Source: Flavobacteriia bacterium
Lineage (GTDB): Bacteria; Bacteroidota; Bacteroidia; Flavobacteriales_D; Crocinitomicaceae
Direction of reading: 5' to 3'
Assembly: GCA_016178305.1 (NCBI GenBank)
Contig: JACOTM010000038.1
Coordinates: 1 to 40,734, forward strand
DNA length: 40,734 nt
This document shows positions 11,031 through 19,192 of this stretch, in pieces; within the stretch, counting starts at the first letter, position 1; every line of letters begins with the position of its first letter. The notes under the pieces are model-generated. The model was given only the letters and a program-made list of their open reading frames with translations, had not been told where the DNA came from and made no database searches. The position numbers and the translations under genes are program-made.

Positions 11031-12422
11031 TTATAAGTGAATTACTTCTCCATAAGCCGCTGCCGCCGCTTCCATAATTGCTTCTGACATCGTTGGATGT
11101 GGATGAACAGTTTTGATTAATTCATGTCCAGTTGTTTCTAATTTACGAATAGCAACGATTTCAGCAATCATTTCAGTTACATTTGCTCCAATTAAATGAG
11201 CTCCTAAAACTTCACCATATTTTGCATCGAAAATTAATTTAACAAATCCGTCTTTTGCTCCAGCTGCACTTGCTTTACCTGATGCAGAGAAAGGGAATTT
11301 ACCAATTTTGATGTCTAAGCCTTTTTCTTTAGCTGCTTTTTCAGTCAATCCAACTGATGCAACTTCAGGAGAACAATATGTACATCCTGGGATATTTCCG
11401 TAATCTAATGGCTCTGGATGGTGACCTGCAATTTTCTCAACACAAATAATTCCTTCAGCAGAAGCAACGTGTGCTAAAGCAGCAGTAGGAATGACATCAC
11501 CAATTGCATAGTAACCTGGGATATTTGTTTGGTAGTAATCGCCAACTAAAATTCTTCCTCTGTCAACAACGATTCCAACTTCTTCTAAACCTAAGTTTTC
11601 GATATTTGCTTCAATTCCAACAGCAGAAAGAACAACATCACATTCGATTTTTTCTTCTCCTTTTGCTGTTTTAACTGTAACAACACAACCTTTTCCTTTT
11701 GTATCAACTGATTCAACAGAGGCATTAGTCATGATATTAACACCTGCTTTTTTGAAAGATTTCTCTAATTGTTTAGAAACTTCTTCATCTTCGATAGGAA
11801 CAATGTTAGGTAAATATTCAACAACTGTTACCTCAGTTCCTATAGTATTATAAAAATAGGCAAATTCAACTCCAATAGCACCTGAACCAACTACAACCAT
11901 TTTTTTAGGTTGTGTTTTTAAGGTCATCGCTTCACGGTATCCAATAATTTTTTCACCATCTTGAGGTAAATTAGGTAATTGGCGAGAACGAGCACCTGTC
12001 GCAATAATAATTCCTTTATCAGCAGAATATTCAGTTACTTTTCCAGCTTCATCTGTTACAGCAACTTTTTTTCCAGTTTTAACAACTCCAGTACCTTTAA
12101 TAACATCAATTTTGTTCTTTTTCATTAAGAATTGAATACCATTACTCATTCCTGAAGCTACACCACGACTTCTTTCAACAATTGCATTAAAATCAATTTT
12201 CGCATCTTTAACACTAATTCCATAGTCATTAGCATGTGTTAAATATTCAAAGACATTTGCACTTTTTAATAATGCTTTTGTAGGAATACATCCCCAGTTT
12301 AAACAAATTCCACCTAGAGACTCTCTTTCAACTACAGCTGTTTTTAATCCTAACTGTGAAGCACGGATAGCAGTAACATAACCGCCAGGTCCACTTCCAA
12401 TAACTATAATGTCGTAATTCAT
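11031..12422 (-). CDS. lpdA: Dihydrolipoyl dehydrogenase (E3)
   Basis: Flavoprotein that reoxidises dihydrolipoamide with NAD+ in 2-oxo acid dehydrogenase complexes and the glycine cleavage system. The 463-residue length is typical. Visible are the FAD-binding GSGPGGY (9-15), the redox disulfide in GGICLNWGCIPTKALL (Cys40 and Cys45), the NAD-binding VVVGSGAIGVEFAYFY near 175-190, the second FAD motif GDV near residue 315, and the C-terminal active-site HPHPTMSE (His442 and Glu447). It ends at a bidirectional terminator. A near-match -7 box (TATCTTCG, 12444-12451 on this strand) lies 22 bases before the ATG. No E1 or E2 genes are adjacent, so it may serve several complexes. Confidence 0.96.
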   Translation of the reverse strand: MNYDIIVIGSGPGGYVTAIRASQLGLKTAVVERESLGGICLNWGCIPTKALLKSANVFEYLTHANDYGISVKDAKIDFNAIVERSRGVASGMSNGIQFLMKKNKIDVIKGTGVVKTGKKVAVTDEAGKVTEYSADKGIIIATGARSRQLPNLPQDGEKIIGYREAMTLKTQPKKMVVVGSGAIGVEFAYFYNTIGTEVTVVEYLPNIVPIEDEEVSKQLEKSFKKAGVNIMTNASVESVDTKGKGCVVTVKTAKGEEKIECDVVLSAVGIEANIENLGLEEVGIVVDRGRILVGDYYQTNIPGYYAIGDVIPTAALAHVASAEGIICVEKIAGHHPEPLDYGNIPGCTYCSPEVASVGLTEKAAKEKGLDIKIGKFPFSASGKASAAGAKDGFVKLIFDAKYGEVLGAHLIGANVTEMIAEIVAIRKLETTGHELIKTVHPHPTMSEAIMEAAAAAYGEVIHL

Positions 12423-12582
12423 TTTTTCTAATTTTAAGTAGTGCGAAGATAATTATTATTTATTTGAAAGTCGTTATGTAAAGGAAATTTTTCAAAGCGC
12501 AATAGAACTTAAATTTTATCAATAAAAGAGTAGATTAATTAGATTTTTTAATTAAATTCAAGAGTAAATTATCTTAAATAAA

Positions 12583-12954
12583 ATGGAAATAAATGACTTA
12601 ACCCAAATTATTCTAAATTGTTCTTATAAAGTTCATTCTGCTTTAGGTCCAGGATTACTAGAAAATGCCTATGAAGAATGTCTATTTTACGAATTAAAAT
12701 TAAGAGGAATAAATGTTGAAAAACAAAAAGTATTACCTTTAGTCTATCATGATGTCAAATTAGATTCTGGTTATCGATTAGATTTGTTAGTAGAAAATAA
12801 AGTTGTAGTTGAACTCAAATCTATTGAAAGCTTTAGCGAAGTTCATTTGGCACAAGTTTTGACGTATTTAAAACTCTCAAAATGCAAAGTTGGATTATTG
12901 ATTAATTTCAATGTGAAATCTTTGAAGAATGGGATAAAAAGAGTGGTTATTTAA
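12583..12954 (+). CDS. GxxExxY family protein (PD-(D/E)XK nuclease-like)
   Basis: A 123-residue protein of the GxxExxY family. The name motif is present as G24-L-L-E27-N-A-Y30, preceded by the usual HSALGPG. The core has D67 (YRLDLLV), E77 and K79 (VVVELKS), the arrangement of a PD-(D/E)XK nuclease active site, and then the HLAQVLTYL helix and GLLINFNV strand. The family has no settled function. The length is complete. It lies directly upstream of two copies of a CACAGAG/CTCTGTG palindromic repeat (12967-13171). In my recollection GxxExxY genes are often found near similar repeats in many bacteria, but I could not test it here. It has no clear promoter box and no operon partner. Confidence 0.92.
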   Translation: MEINDLTQIILNCSYKVHSALGPGLLENAYEECLFYELKLRGINVEKQKVLPLVYHDVKLDSGYRLDLLVENKVVVELKSIESFSEVHLAQVLTYLKLSKCKVGLLINFNVKSLKNGIKRVVI

Positions 12955-12966
12955 CATAGGTTTAAC

Positions 12967-13060
12967 GAATCACAGAGTAAAAGGAGTAATACACAGAGTC
13001 TCACAGAAAAAAAAAACTCAGTGATACTCAGTGACGAACTCAGTGTAACTCTGCCGTAAA
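12967..13060. repeat. CACAGAG/CTCTG palindromic repeat, copy A
   Basis: A 94-base element starting 12 bases after the GxxExxY stop. The left arm has CACAGAG at 12971 and 12992 (21 bases apart, three heptamers) and CACAGAA at 13002. The right arm has CTCAGTG at 13017, 13027 and 13039 and CTCTGCC at 13049. The two arms are roughly inverted relative to each other around an A-rich centre. It matches copy B over nearly its whole length. Confidence 0.85.
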
Positions 13061-13075
13061 AAAATAGTAGAAATT

Positions 13076-13171
13076 GAACCACAGAGTAAAAGGAGTATTT
13101 TCACAGAATCACACAGAGAAAATAAAACTCAGTGATACTCTGTGCCAAACTCAGTGCAACTCTGCGGTAAA
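13076..13171. repeat. CACAGAG/CTCTGTG palindromic repeat, copy B
   Basis: A 96-base element 15 bases after copy A and in the same orientation. Outer arms ACCACAGAGT and ACTCTGCGGT pair at 9 of 10 positions, and inner CACACAGAG faces ACTCTGTG. It ends 13 bases before the ATG of the sigma-54 activator, so it forms nearly all of that gene's 5' flank and could fold in the mRNA leader. Confidence 0.85.
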
Positions 13172-13184
13172 CAAAACAATAAAT

Positions 13185-14360
13185 ATGAGCAAAATATTAA
13201 TAATAGACGACGAAAGAGCGATTAGAAGAGCATTAAGAGAAATCTTAGAATTTGAAGATTTTGAGGTAGAAGAAGCTGAAAATGGCAAAGAAGGTTTTGA
13301 TAAAGCTTCTTCTGGGGTGTATGATATTATTTTCTGTGATATTAAAATGCCCGTCATGGATGGAATGGAGGTGCTGGAAGAATTAATTAAAGCCAAAGTA
13401 GAATCTCCAATTATCATGATAAGCGGTCATGGAAACATCGATACAGCTGTCCAAGCAATAAAAAAAGGAGCATTTGATTTTATTGAAAAACCTTTGGATT
13501 TAAATAGAATCTTGGTAACTATTCGTAATGCGAAAGATAGAACAGTCTTAGTAGAAGAAACGAAACAATTAAAAACGACAGTAAAGAAATTTAAAGGTAG
13601 TTCTATCATCGGTGAAACAGTAGGAATCATTAAGATTAAAGAGATGATTGAGAAAGTAGCTCCTTCTGATGCTCGTGTATTAATTACAGGCGGTAATGGT
13701 ACAGGAAAGGAATTAGTAGCTCGCTCCTTACACGATAATTCGAATCGAAGAAAAATGCAATTTATTGAAGTGAATTGTGCAGCAATACCTTCTGAATTAA
13801 TTGAAAGCGAATTGTTTGGGCATGAAAAAGGGGCTTTTACTTCAGCTGTTAAAGATAAAAAAGGAAAGTTTGAATTGGCAAGTGGAGGAACTTTATTTTT
13901 AGATGAAATTGGAGATATGAGTTTACCTGCTCAAGCAAAAGTTTTACGTGCGCTTCAGGAAAATGTGATTCAACGAGTAGGTGGTGAGCGAGATATTAAA
14001 GTTGATTGTCGAATTGTTGCAGCTACCAACAAAGATCTTCGTAAAGAAATTGAAGAAGGACGTTTTAGAGAAGATTTATTTCATCGATTGGCGGTTATCT
14101 TAATTCATGTTCCTTCGTTAAATGAAAGGAGAGATGATATACCTTTATTAGCAGAACATTTTTTAACGATGGTTTGTGCAGAGCATGGAATTGTTAGAAA
14201 ATCTTTTTCGGAAGAAGCTTTATTGGAATTACAAAGAGTTGATTGGACTGGAAATATCAGAGAATTAAGAAATATAATTGAGCGATTAGTAATTTTATGT
14301 GATCAAGAAATTTCAGCTTCTGATGTCGTAATGTTTGCAAACCCAAAAGTCAATAATTAA
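13185..14360 (+). CDS. NtrC-type sigma-54-dependent response regulator lacking the Fis DNA-binding domain
   Basis: A 391-residue two-component response regulator that should activate RpoN promoters. The receiver domain has the acidic pair DD at 9-10 (LIIDDERAIRR), phospho-acceptor Asp52 (FCDIKMPVMDG) and Lys in EKPLD. The AAA+ domain has Walker A GGNGTGKE (169-176), the sigma-54 contact loop GAFTSA (216-221; usual form GAFTGA) and Walker B GGTLFLDEIGDM. It ends soon after the NIRELRNIIERLVIL helix, with no Fis-type helix-turn-helix. This seems to be a recurrent form in Bacteroidota, so I do not call it truncated. The frame opens upstream at 13074, inside repeat copy B, but ATG 13185 (MSKILIIDDE) is the normal start. 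No histidine kinase is adjacent. Confidence 0.92.
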   Translation: MSKILIIDDERAIRRALREILEFEDFEVEEAENGKEGFDKASSGVYDIIFCDIKMPVMDGMEVLEELIKAKVESPIIMISGHGNIDTAVQAIKKGAFDFIEKPLDLNRILVTIRNAKDRTVLVEETKQLKTTVKKFKGSSIIGETVGIIKIKEMIEKVAPSDARVLITGGNGTGKELVARSLHDNSNRRKMQFIEVNCAAIPSELIESELFGHEKGAFTSAVKDKKGKFELASGGTLFLDEIGDMSLPAQAKVLRALQENVIQRVGGERDIKVDCRIVAATNKDLRKEIEEGRFREDLFHRLAVILIHVPSLNERRDDIPLLAEHFLTMVCAEHGIVRKSFSEEALLELQRVDWTGNIRELRNIIERLVILCDQEISASDVVMFANPKVNN

Positions 14361-14414
14361 ATTTTGGATTTTAAATTTTGGATGATGTAAAATCCAAAAT
14401 TTAAAATCTAAAAT
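14361..14414. terminator. AT-rich inverted repeat made of heptamers; likely bidirectional terminator
   Basis: Two 23-base arms (14361-14383 and 14392-14414) match as inverted copies at 22 of 23 positions, with an 8-base loop. The right side reads as four exact 7-base units AAAATCC, AAAATTT, AAAATCT, AAAATAA (14389-14416). It begins directly after the sigma-54 regulator stop and ends 6 bases before the convergent DUF4249 stop, so it can end both transcripts. Confidence 0.7.
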
Positions 14415-14419
14415 AAATA

Positions 14420-15235
14420 TCAGGGTTGCACTTCAATTTTTACTGTTTGTTTTGTTTGTGCTGAAAAATACCCTAAACATCCACCTGTAAAATTACTAAC
14501 GGGGTTGGATGGAGTAGCAGCCCCTCCAGGACTATTTAGACTTAGAGAATAAAAGTATTTATAAACATTTTTATCAATACACATCATAGTCGTTAGGCAT
14601 GAATCGCCAGGCATAAATGCACCGATTGTTCCAAAAACTGGTTGTTGAGTTACAACTCCATCTGCAAATTGGTCGTCTTGAATTATAATTGCAGAATCTC
14701 TTTCCCAGCCTTTATTAGCATTTACTCGTTTTACCCACATATCAAAGCGATAATTATTTTGGATATTTGCAGGGTCTTGCCTAATTGGAATTGCAATTTT
14801 TCCACCTTTTCCACCAAAATCATCATCAATGAAGTAAATTAAATCAAGATTTACTTGCGTAGGCATTGTTGATGTAGCTGAAAAAGTTTTTCCATCTATG
14901 CTAACATTTATTGTATAAGTTCGTCCTTCCACGCCGATTAAATTAGATGTTGCATATTTTCCTGGATTAATTTCAGTTAACGTTTCAGTATTTCCTAAAT
15001 TATCCGTAATTACAACTGTTGCACCACTAACAGAGGGAAAAGTATTGTCTTCGCTAAATTTGACCGATTTCGAAATGTAAATGTAATGTACAGTTTCATC
15101 TTTATTGATTTCACCTTCAATCACATATTTAGCTTCTGCGTCTTTTAAATCTAAAACAATGACTTTTTGACAACTTGAAAGTATGACTAATAAAGCAATA
15201 AAAGAGTAAAATAATTTGTTTTGGATTGATTTCAT
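14420..15235 (-). CDS. DUF4249 domain lipoprotein
   Basis: A 271-residue outer-membrane lipoprotein of the DUF4249 family, which is encoded next to TonB-dependent receptors in Bacteroidota and is presumed to work with them in substrate uptake. The signal peptide ends in a lipobox ILSSC, and the family opening CQKVIVLDLKDAEAKYVIEGEI follows directly. An Ig-like segment (VSGATVVITDNLGN...EINPGKYATSN) is typical. The C-terminus GGCLGYFSAQTKQTVKIEV closes the domain. It starts two bases after the receptor reading frame ends, so they form one operon. Because the receptor is disrupted, this lipoprotein may now have no partner unless the receptor is made from another locus. Confidence 0.9.
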   Translation of the reverse strand: MKSIQNKLFYSFIALLVILSSCQKVIVLDLKDAEAKYVIEGEINKDETVHYIYISKSVKFSEDNTFPSVSGATVVITDNLGNTETLTEINPGKYATSNLIGVEGRTYTINVSIDGKTFSATSTMPTQVNLDLIYFIDDDFGGKGGKIAIPIRQDPANIQNNYRFDMWVKRVNANKGWERDSAIIIQDDQFADGVVTQQPVFGTIGAFMPGDSCLTTMMCIDKNVYKYFYSLSLNSPGGAATPSNPVSNFTGGCLGYFSAQTKQTVKIEVQP

Positions 15236-15237
15236 AG

Positions 15238-17450
15238 TTATAAAAATTTAAAGTTGTAAGAAATAGCAGGAATCATTTTAAATAAACTGGTTTGCACTGC
15301 TTCCGTTTTGGTATGATCTGCATTTTCTCTAAAAGAGATGCTATATGCATTTTCATGTCCATATACATTGAAAATTGAAAAATTCCAACTACTTTCATAT
15401 TTTTCGGTTTGTTTTCTGTACCAAGTAACAGCGATATCCATTCGGTGATATGCAGGCATTCGACCACCATTTCGGTCTGAATATAACCATTGAACTTGAT
15501 TATTGATGTAATATTTTCCCGAAGGTAAAGTGATTGCGCTACCTGTATAGTAAATAAAAGTTGCTGAGATAGTAATTTTTTTATTTAAATCATAAATACC
15601 AACTATAGATAAATCATGTGTTCGATCTTGTTTCGCATTATACCATTGATCAGCATTTATTCCGTTAATTTTCTTTTCAGTTTTTGAAAGCGTGTAACTA
15701 ATCCATCCTGTAAATTTACCAGATGTTTTTTTGATATATGTTTCTAATCCATAAGCTCTTCCTATACCATAAAGTAATTCTCCTTCTAATAAATCATTCG
15801 CTAAAGTGTTTGCTCCATCGCGATAATCAATTTGGTTTTGCATACTTTTATAATAAGATTCAATACTAACTTCATATTGGTTATCCTTAAAATTTTTAAA
15901 CCAACCTAAAGAAATTTGATCGGCAATTTCTGGTTTAATGTTCTTACTACTGGGAATCCATATATCTGTAGGATTGTCCCCAGTAGTGTTAGAAATTAAG
16001 TGAACATTTTGAATGTTTCTAGAATAGCCACCTTTGATAGAAGCTGTTTTAGAATAAATAAAACTAGCGGAAACACGAGGTTCAATTTTAAAATAGGTAT
16101 TTATTAACTTATTCATCGCATAATTGTCCGTTGAAATAATATTTCCACTTGTATTGTAAATGTAAAAATCACCACCATTACCTAACAAGGAGAAGCCAGA
16201 GCCACGTAGTCCAAAATTGATGTTTATTTTTTCTGTTGCTGTCCATTCATCACAAATAAAAAGGGCGTTTTCCCAACTTAATTTAGCTCGTTGTTTTATT
16301 GTGTTAGCCCCTGAACCTTCTCCTGCTTCAATTTGACCAGGAATAATGCTATGGTGGATAGAATTTCCACCAAATTTTATTTTATGTCGTGTTGTTGCAA
16401 AATATTGAAATTCTTGTTTTAAATTATAGTCTTGAAGAGTTGAATTGATACTTATTTTTGCCCCATTCGATTTTATCCCAATGTCATAAATGTAATTACT
16501 AATGATGAAGGATGTATTTGAGAATAATTTATCATTAATAATGTGATTCCAACGAGCCGTTCCTGTTACATTTCCCCAAGTAAGTCCAAAACTAGAAACA
16601 CCTAGTTTATCCCTTCCAAAATATCCTGAAATATATAGACGATCTTTTTTACCTAGTTTATAATTCAATTTTGCATTGACATCATAGAAAAAAAGTGAAC
16701 TAGTTTTTAAATTTTCTTTTTTTGATAATTTTAAAAAGACATCTGCATAAGTTCGTCTAGCTGAAATTAACAAAGATGATTTGTCTTTAATTAATGGAAT
16801 TTCAATATTTAATTTGGAGGAAATTAAACCTAAACCACCACTGACTCTAAATTTTTTATTGTTTCCATCATTCATGCGAATATCTAAAACAGAAGCTAAT
16901 CGCCCCCCATATTGTGCAGGCTGAGTTCCTTTATAAATAGTTGCTGTTTTTATGGCATCGCTATTGAAAGTAGAGAAAAAACCCAGCAAATGAGAGGCAT
17001 TGTAAACAGGAGCCTCATCCAAAAGGATTAAATTTTTGCTAATTGCCTCGGATCTAATGTTTCAACGCCAGTTTGTGCACTTTTAACATTTTCATCTTTT
17101 TTCTTTGCTGTGATTGTAACTTCTTCAATAGCTTTTGCAGGCAAAGTTAATGCGACATCTATTTTTTTATTTTCAGTTAAATTTACTTCTTGAATTTGAG
17201 ATTCATAGCCATAATAAATGAATTCTAAAGTGTGTTTACCTTCAAATAAACTAATGGAATAAAATCCATACTCATTCGTAATTGCCCCTGTTCCAGATAA
17301 ATCTGTGATTTTTATTTGAGCGCCAATTAATGCCTCGCCAGTTGTTTTATCTGTTAATGTACCACTAATAGTGTGTTTTGTTTGAGCATTAATAGAGATA
17401 CAACTAAATAAAATTAAAAAAAATGAAATTAGATTCTTAAAACTCATCAT
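15238..17450 (-). pseudogene. TonB-dependent receptor with an internal out-of-frame deletion
   Basis: The receptor is split in two frames. The upstream part (17028-17450, 140 residues) has a signal peptide and a carboxypeptidase-like regulatory domain (HTISGTLTDKTTGEALIGAQI) ending ETLDPRQLAKI then stop. The downstream part (to 15238, no start of its own except a TTG) resumes at NLILLDEAPVYNASHLLGF, in the middle of the plug domain, and continues through the complete beta-barrel. In intact relatives a stretch of roughly 40-50 plug residues, including the V-R-G-G-x-x-x-Q segment, lies between these points, as I recall the family. Here the two are joined directly at about 17026-17040, with a frame change. 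The DUF4249 partner gene follows in the operon. A sequencing error alone would not remove the missing segment. Confidence 0.85.
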
Positions 17451-17768
17451 TTGTGTATTTTGTTAACTTATTGTTTGATGTTTTATTTTCTTAAAAGTTA
17501 CAGACTTGTTGAAAATATAATTTTTGTTTATGTCAAAATTAAAGCTTCTTGAAGTAAAAATATACTAAAAAATCATTTTTTCTATGAATGGTTGAAATTG
17601 AAGGGTGAAATGTACTTTTGTGGTTTTCAGTACTGATAAAATAAGAAAGATTTGTGAATTAACTTAAAATATCATTCTAGAATTTAGCTAAAAAAGTGAA
17701 ATTGAAAAAATACAATTTGTTGAAAAGAAACAAAAGCAGTAGATTTGTATCAAGCGAAGAAAAAATAA
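17451..17768. other. Divergent intergenic region upstream of the receptor and paaA
   Basis: 318 bases without a gene. It holds the paaA promoter (17716-17747) and a second possible plus-strand -7 box TACTTTTG at 17613-17620 with a TTG 18 bases upstream. I see no clear minus-strand promoter for the receptor and no operator palindrome, so regulation of paaA by a PaaR/PaaX-like repressor is not evident. Confidence 0.5.
17716..17747 (+). promoter_or_regulatory. Promoter of the paa cluster
   Basis: TTTG (17716-17719), 20-base spacer, TAGATTTG (17740-17747). Both boxes match the Bacteroidota sigma factor consensus TTTG-N19/20-TAnnTTTG, and the -7 box ends 21 bases before the paaA ATG. It is the best promoter in the window. 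Confidence 0.75.
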
Positions 17769-18713
17769 ATGAAAGACTTAAACATTGCAGAACTTGAAAA
17801 GCGATTTCAGGATAAGATTGATAACGATGTTAAAATTGAACCAAATGATTGGATGCCTGAAGATTATCGTCAAACATTGATACGTCAAATCTCTCAACAC
17901 GCACATTCTGAAATCGTAGGAATGTTGCCTGAAGGAAATTGGATTACTAGAGCACCAAATCTTAGAAGAAAGGCTGTATTATTAGCTAAAGTTCAAGATG
18001 AAGCAGGACATGGTTTGTATCTTTATTCAGCGGCTGAAACTTTAGGAGCTGATCGTGAGGAAACAATTGATGATTTACATACAGGTAAAGCAAAATACTC
18101 GTCTATTTTTAACTATCCTACTTTATCTTGGGCTGACATGGGTGCTGTTGGTTGGCTTGTAGATGGTGCGGCAATTATGAATCAAGTTCCGTTGTGTAGA
18201 TGTTCCTATGGACCTTATGCGCGAGCGATGGTTCGTGTTTGTAAAGAAGAATCTTTTCATCAAAGACAAGGGTTTGAAATCATTGCTCATTTAGCTCAAG
18301 GAACACCAGCTCAAAAAGAAATGGCACAAGATGCTTTGAATCGTTTTTGGTGGCCCGCATTGATGATGTTTGGACCAAATGATGCTGAATCTAAACATAC
18401 TGTTCAGTCAATGAAATGGAAAATCAAACGAATGACAAACGATGAATTACGTCAGCAATTTGTTGATGTTACAGTTCCTCAAGCGTATATGATTGGTTTA
18501 ACAATTCCTGATAAAGATTTAAAATTTAATGAAGTTACAGGACATTATGAGTCTGGCGAAATTGATTGGACTGAATTTTGGGAAGTTGTAAAAGGAAATG
18601 GACCGTGCAATAAAGAACGTGTTGACGCTCGAAGAAAAGCAAAAGAAGATGGACTATGGGTTCGTGAAGCTGCTTTGGCATTTGCAGAGAAAAGAAAAAA
18701 TAATAGACCTTAA
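17769..18713 (+). CDS. paaA: 1,2-phenylacetyl-CoA epoxidase subunit A (catalytic)
   Basis: Di-iron oxygenase subunit that adds one oxygen atom of O2 to the ring of phenylacetyl-CoA in aerobic phenylacetate degradation. The protein is 314 residues, the usual length. Two carboxylate-histidine motifs of the ferritin-like fold are visible: E78-A-G-H81 ([19 protein letters not shown]) and E161-S-F-H164 ([14 protein letters not shown]). Other typical segments are [46 protein letters not shown] and [12 protein letters not shown]. It is first in paaABCD and has a strong promoter directly upstream. A 119-base spacer with repeat structure separates it from paaB, longer than expected within such an operon. 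Confidence 0.96.
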   Translation: MKDLNIAELEKRFQDKIDNDVKIEPNDWMPEDYRQTLIRQISQHAHSEIVGMLPEGNWITRAPNLRRKAVLLAKVQDEAGHGLYLYSAAETLGADREETIDDLHTGKAKYSSIFNYPTLSWADMGAVGWLVDGAAIMNQVPLCRCSYGPYARAMVRVCKEESFHQRQGFEIIAHLAQGTPAQKEMAQDALNRFWWPALMMFGPNDAESKHTVQSMKWKIKRMTNDELRQQFVDVTVPQAYMIGLTIPDKDLKFNEVTGHYESGEIDWTEFWEVVKGNGPCNKERVDARRKAKEDGLWVREAALAFAEKRKNNRP

Positions 18714-18823
18714 GATTCAAGACATTAAGAAAAAAGAATTTTGAATATTAATAAATAAAATTAGATTTAAGTTGATAAAGGGCAAGTAGGTCTTTTATCT
18801 TGAATCTTTAAATCTTTATATCT
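18712..18823. repeat. Spacer with inverted AAGATTCAAGA / TCTTGAATCTT and tandem TCTT units
   Basis: Between paaA and paaB, AAGATTCAAGA (18712-18722) and its exact inverse TCTTGAATCTT (18798-18808) lie 75 bases apart. The right part is a run of short units starting with TCTT at 18791, 18798, 18805 and 18813, then TCTA at 18821, with 7- and 8-base periods. It overlaps the paaA stop codon by two bases. Confidence 0.65.
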
Positions 18824-18832
18824 AGTTGAGAA

Positions 18833-19120
18833 ATGAGTAAAAAAGAATGGCCTCTTTGGGAGGTGTTTATCAGAAGTAAGCAAGGATTGAATCATAAGCA
18901 TGTTGGAAGTTTAAGAGCTTCTGACTCAACAATGGCAATTGAAAATGCGCGGGATGTTTATACAAGAAGATCAGAAGGTGTGAGTATTTGGGTAGTTGAA
19001 TCAAACAATGTTTTCGCAAATGATGCCTTGGAAGCAGATGCCTTATTTACGCCTGCAGATTCAAAAATTTATCGTCACCCAACATTTTATGATGTTCCAG
19101 ACGGAATTTCGCACATGTAA
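18833..19120 (+). CDS. paaB: 1,2-phenylacetyl-CoA epoxidase subunit B
   Basis: Small subunit (95 residues) that bridges the PaaA-PaaC heterodimers in the epoxidase. The family signature is clear: WPLWEVFIRSKQGLNHKHVGSLRA at the N-terminus, ENARDVYTRRSEGVSIWVVES in the middle and the C-terminal FYDVPDGISHM. It has no catalytic residues. Its start ATG follows the repeat-bearing spacer from paaA, and a shorter spacer with GTCTT repeats follows before paaC. Confidence 0.96.
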   Translation: MSKKEWPLWEVFIRSKQGLNHKHVGSLRASDSTMAIENARDVYTRRSEGVSIWVVESNNVFANDALEADALFTPADSKIYRHPTFYDVPDGISHM

Positions 19121-19148
19121 AATATTAATAGTTAACAAAGTTGAATAA

Positions 19149-19180
19149 GTCTTCCAGTCTTATGTCTTGAAGTCTTGATT
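19149..19180. repeat. Tandem GTCTT units between paaB and paaC
   Basis: GTCTT occurs at 19149, 19157, 19164 and 19172, spaced 8, 7 and 8 bases. The units read GTCTTCCA, GTCTTAT, GTCTTGAA, GTCTTGAT. The same kind of unit fills the right part of the paaA-paaB spacer. Confidence 0.65.
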
Positions 19181-19192
19181 CTGAAAATAATT

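Noticed and set aside
11031-12422. Glutathione or mercuric reductase instead of lipoamide dehydrogenase
   Set aside because: The CLNWGC redox motif and HPHPTMSE end are those of dihydrolipoyl dehydrogenase; no heavy-metal domain or paired cysteines at the C-terminus.
12967-13171. CRISPR-like direct repeats
   Set aside because: Only two copies, each internally palindromic and about 95 bases long with a 15-base gap; no spacers of uniform length and no cas genes.
13185-14360. Sigma-54 regulator as a truncated pseudogene
   Set aside because: The stop follows the conserved end of the AAA+ domain, and Fis-less versions appear to be a normal form in Bacteroidota.
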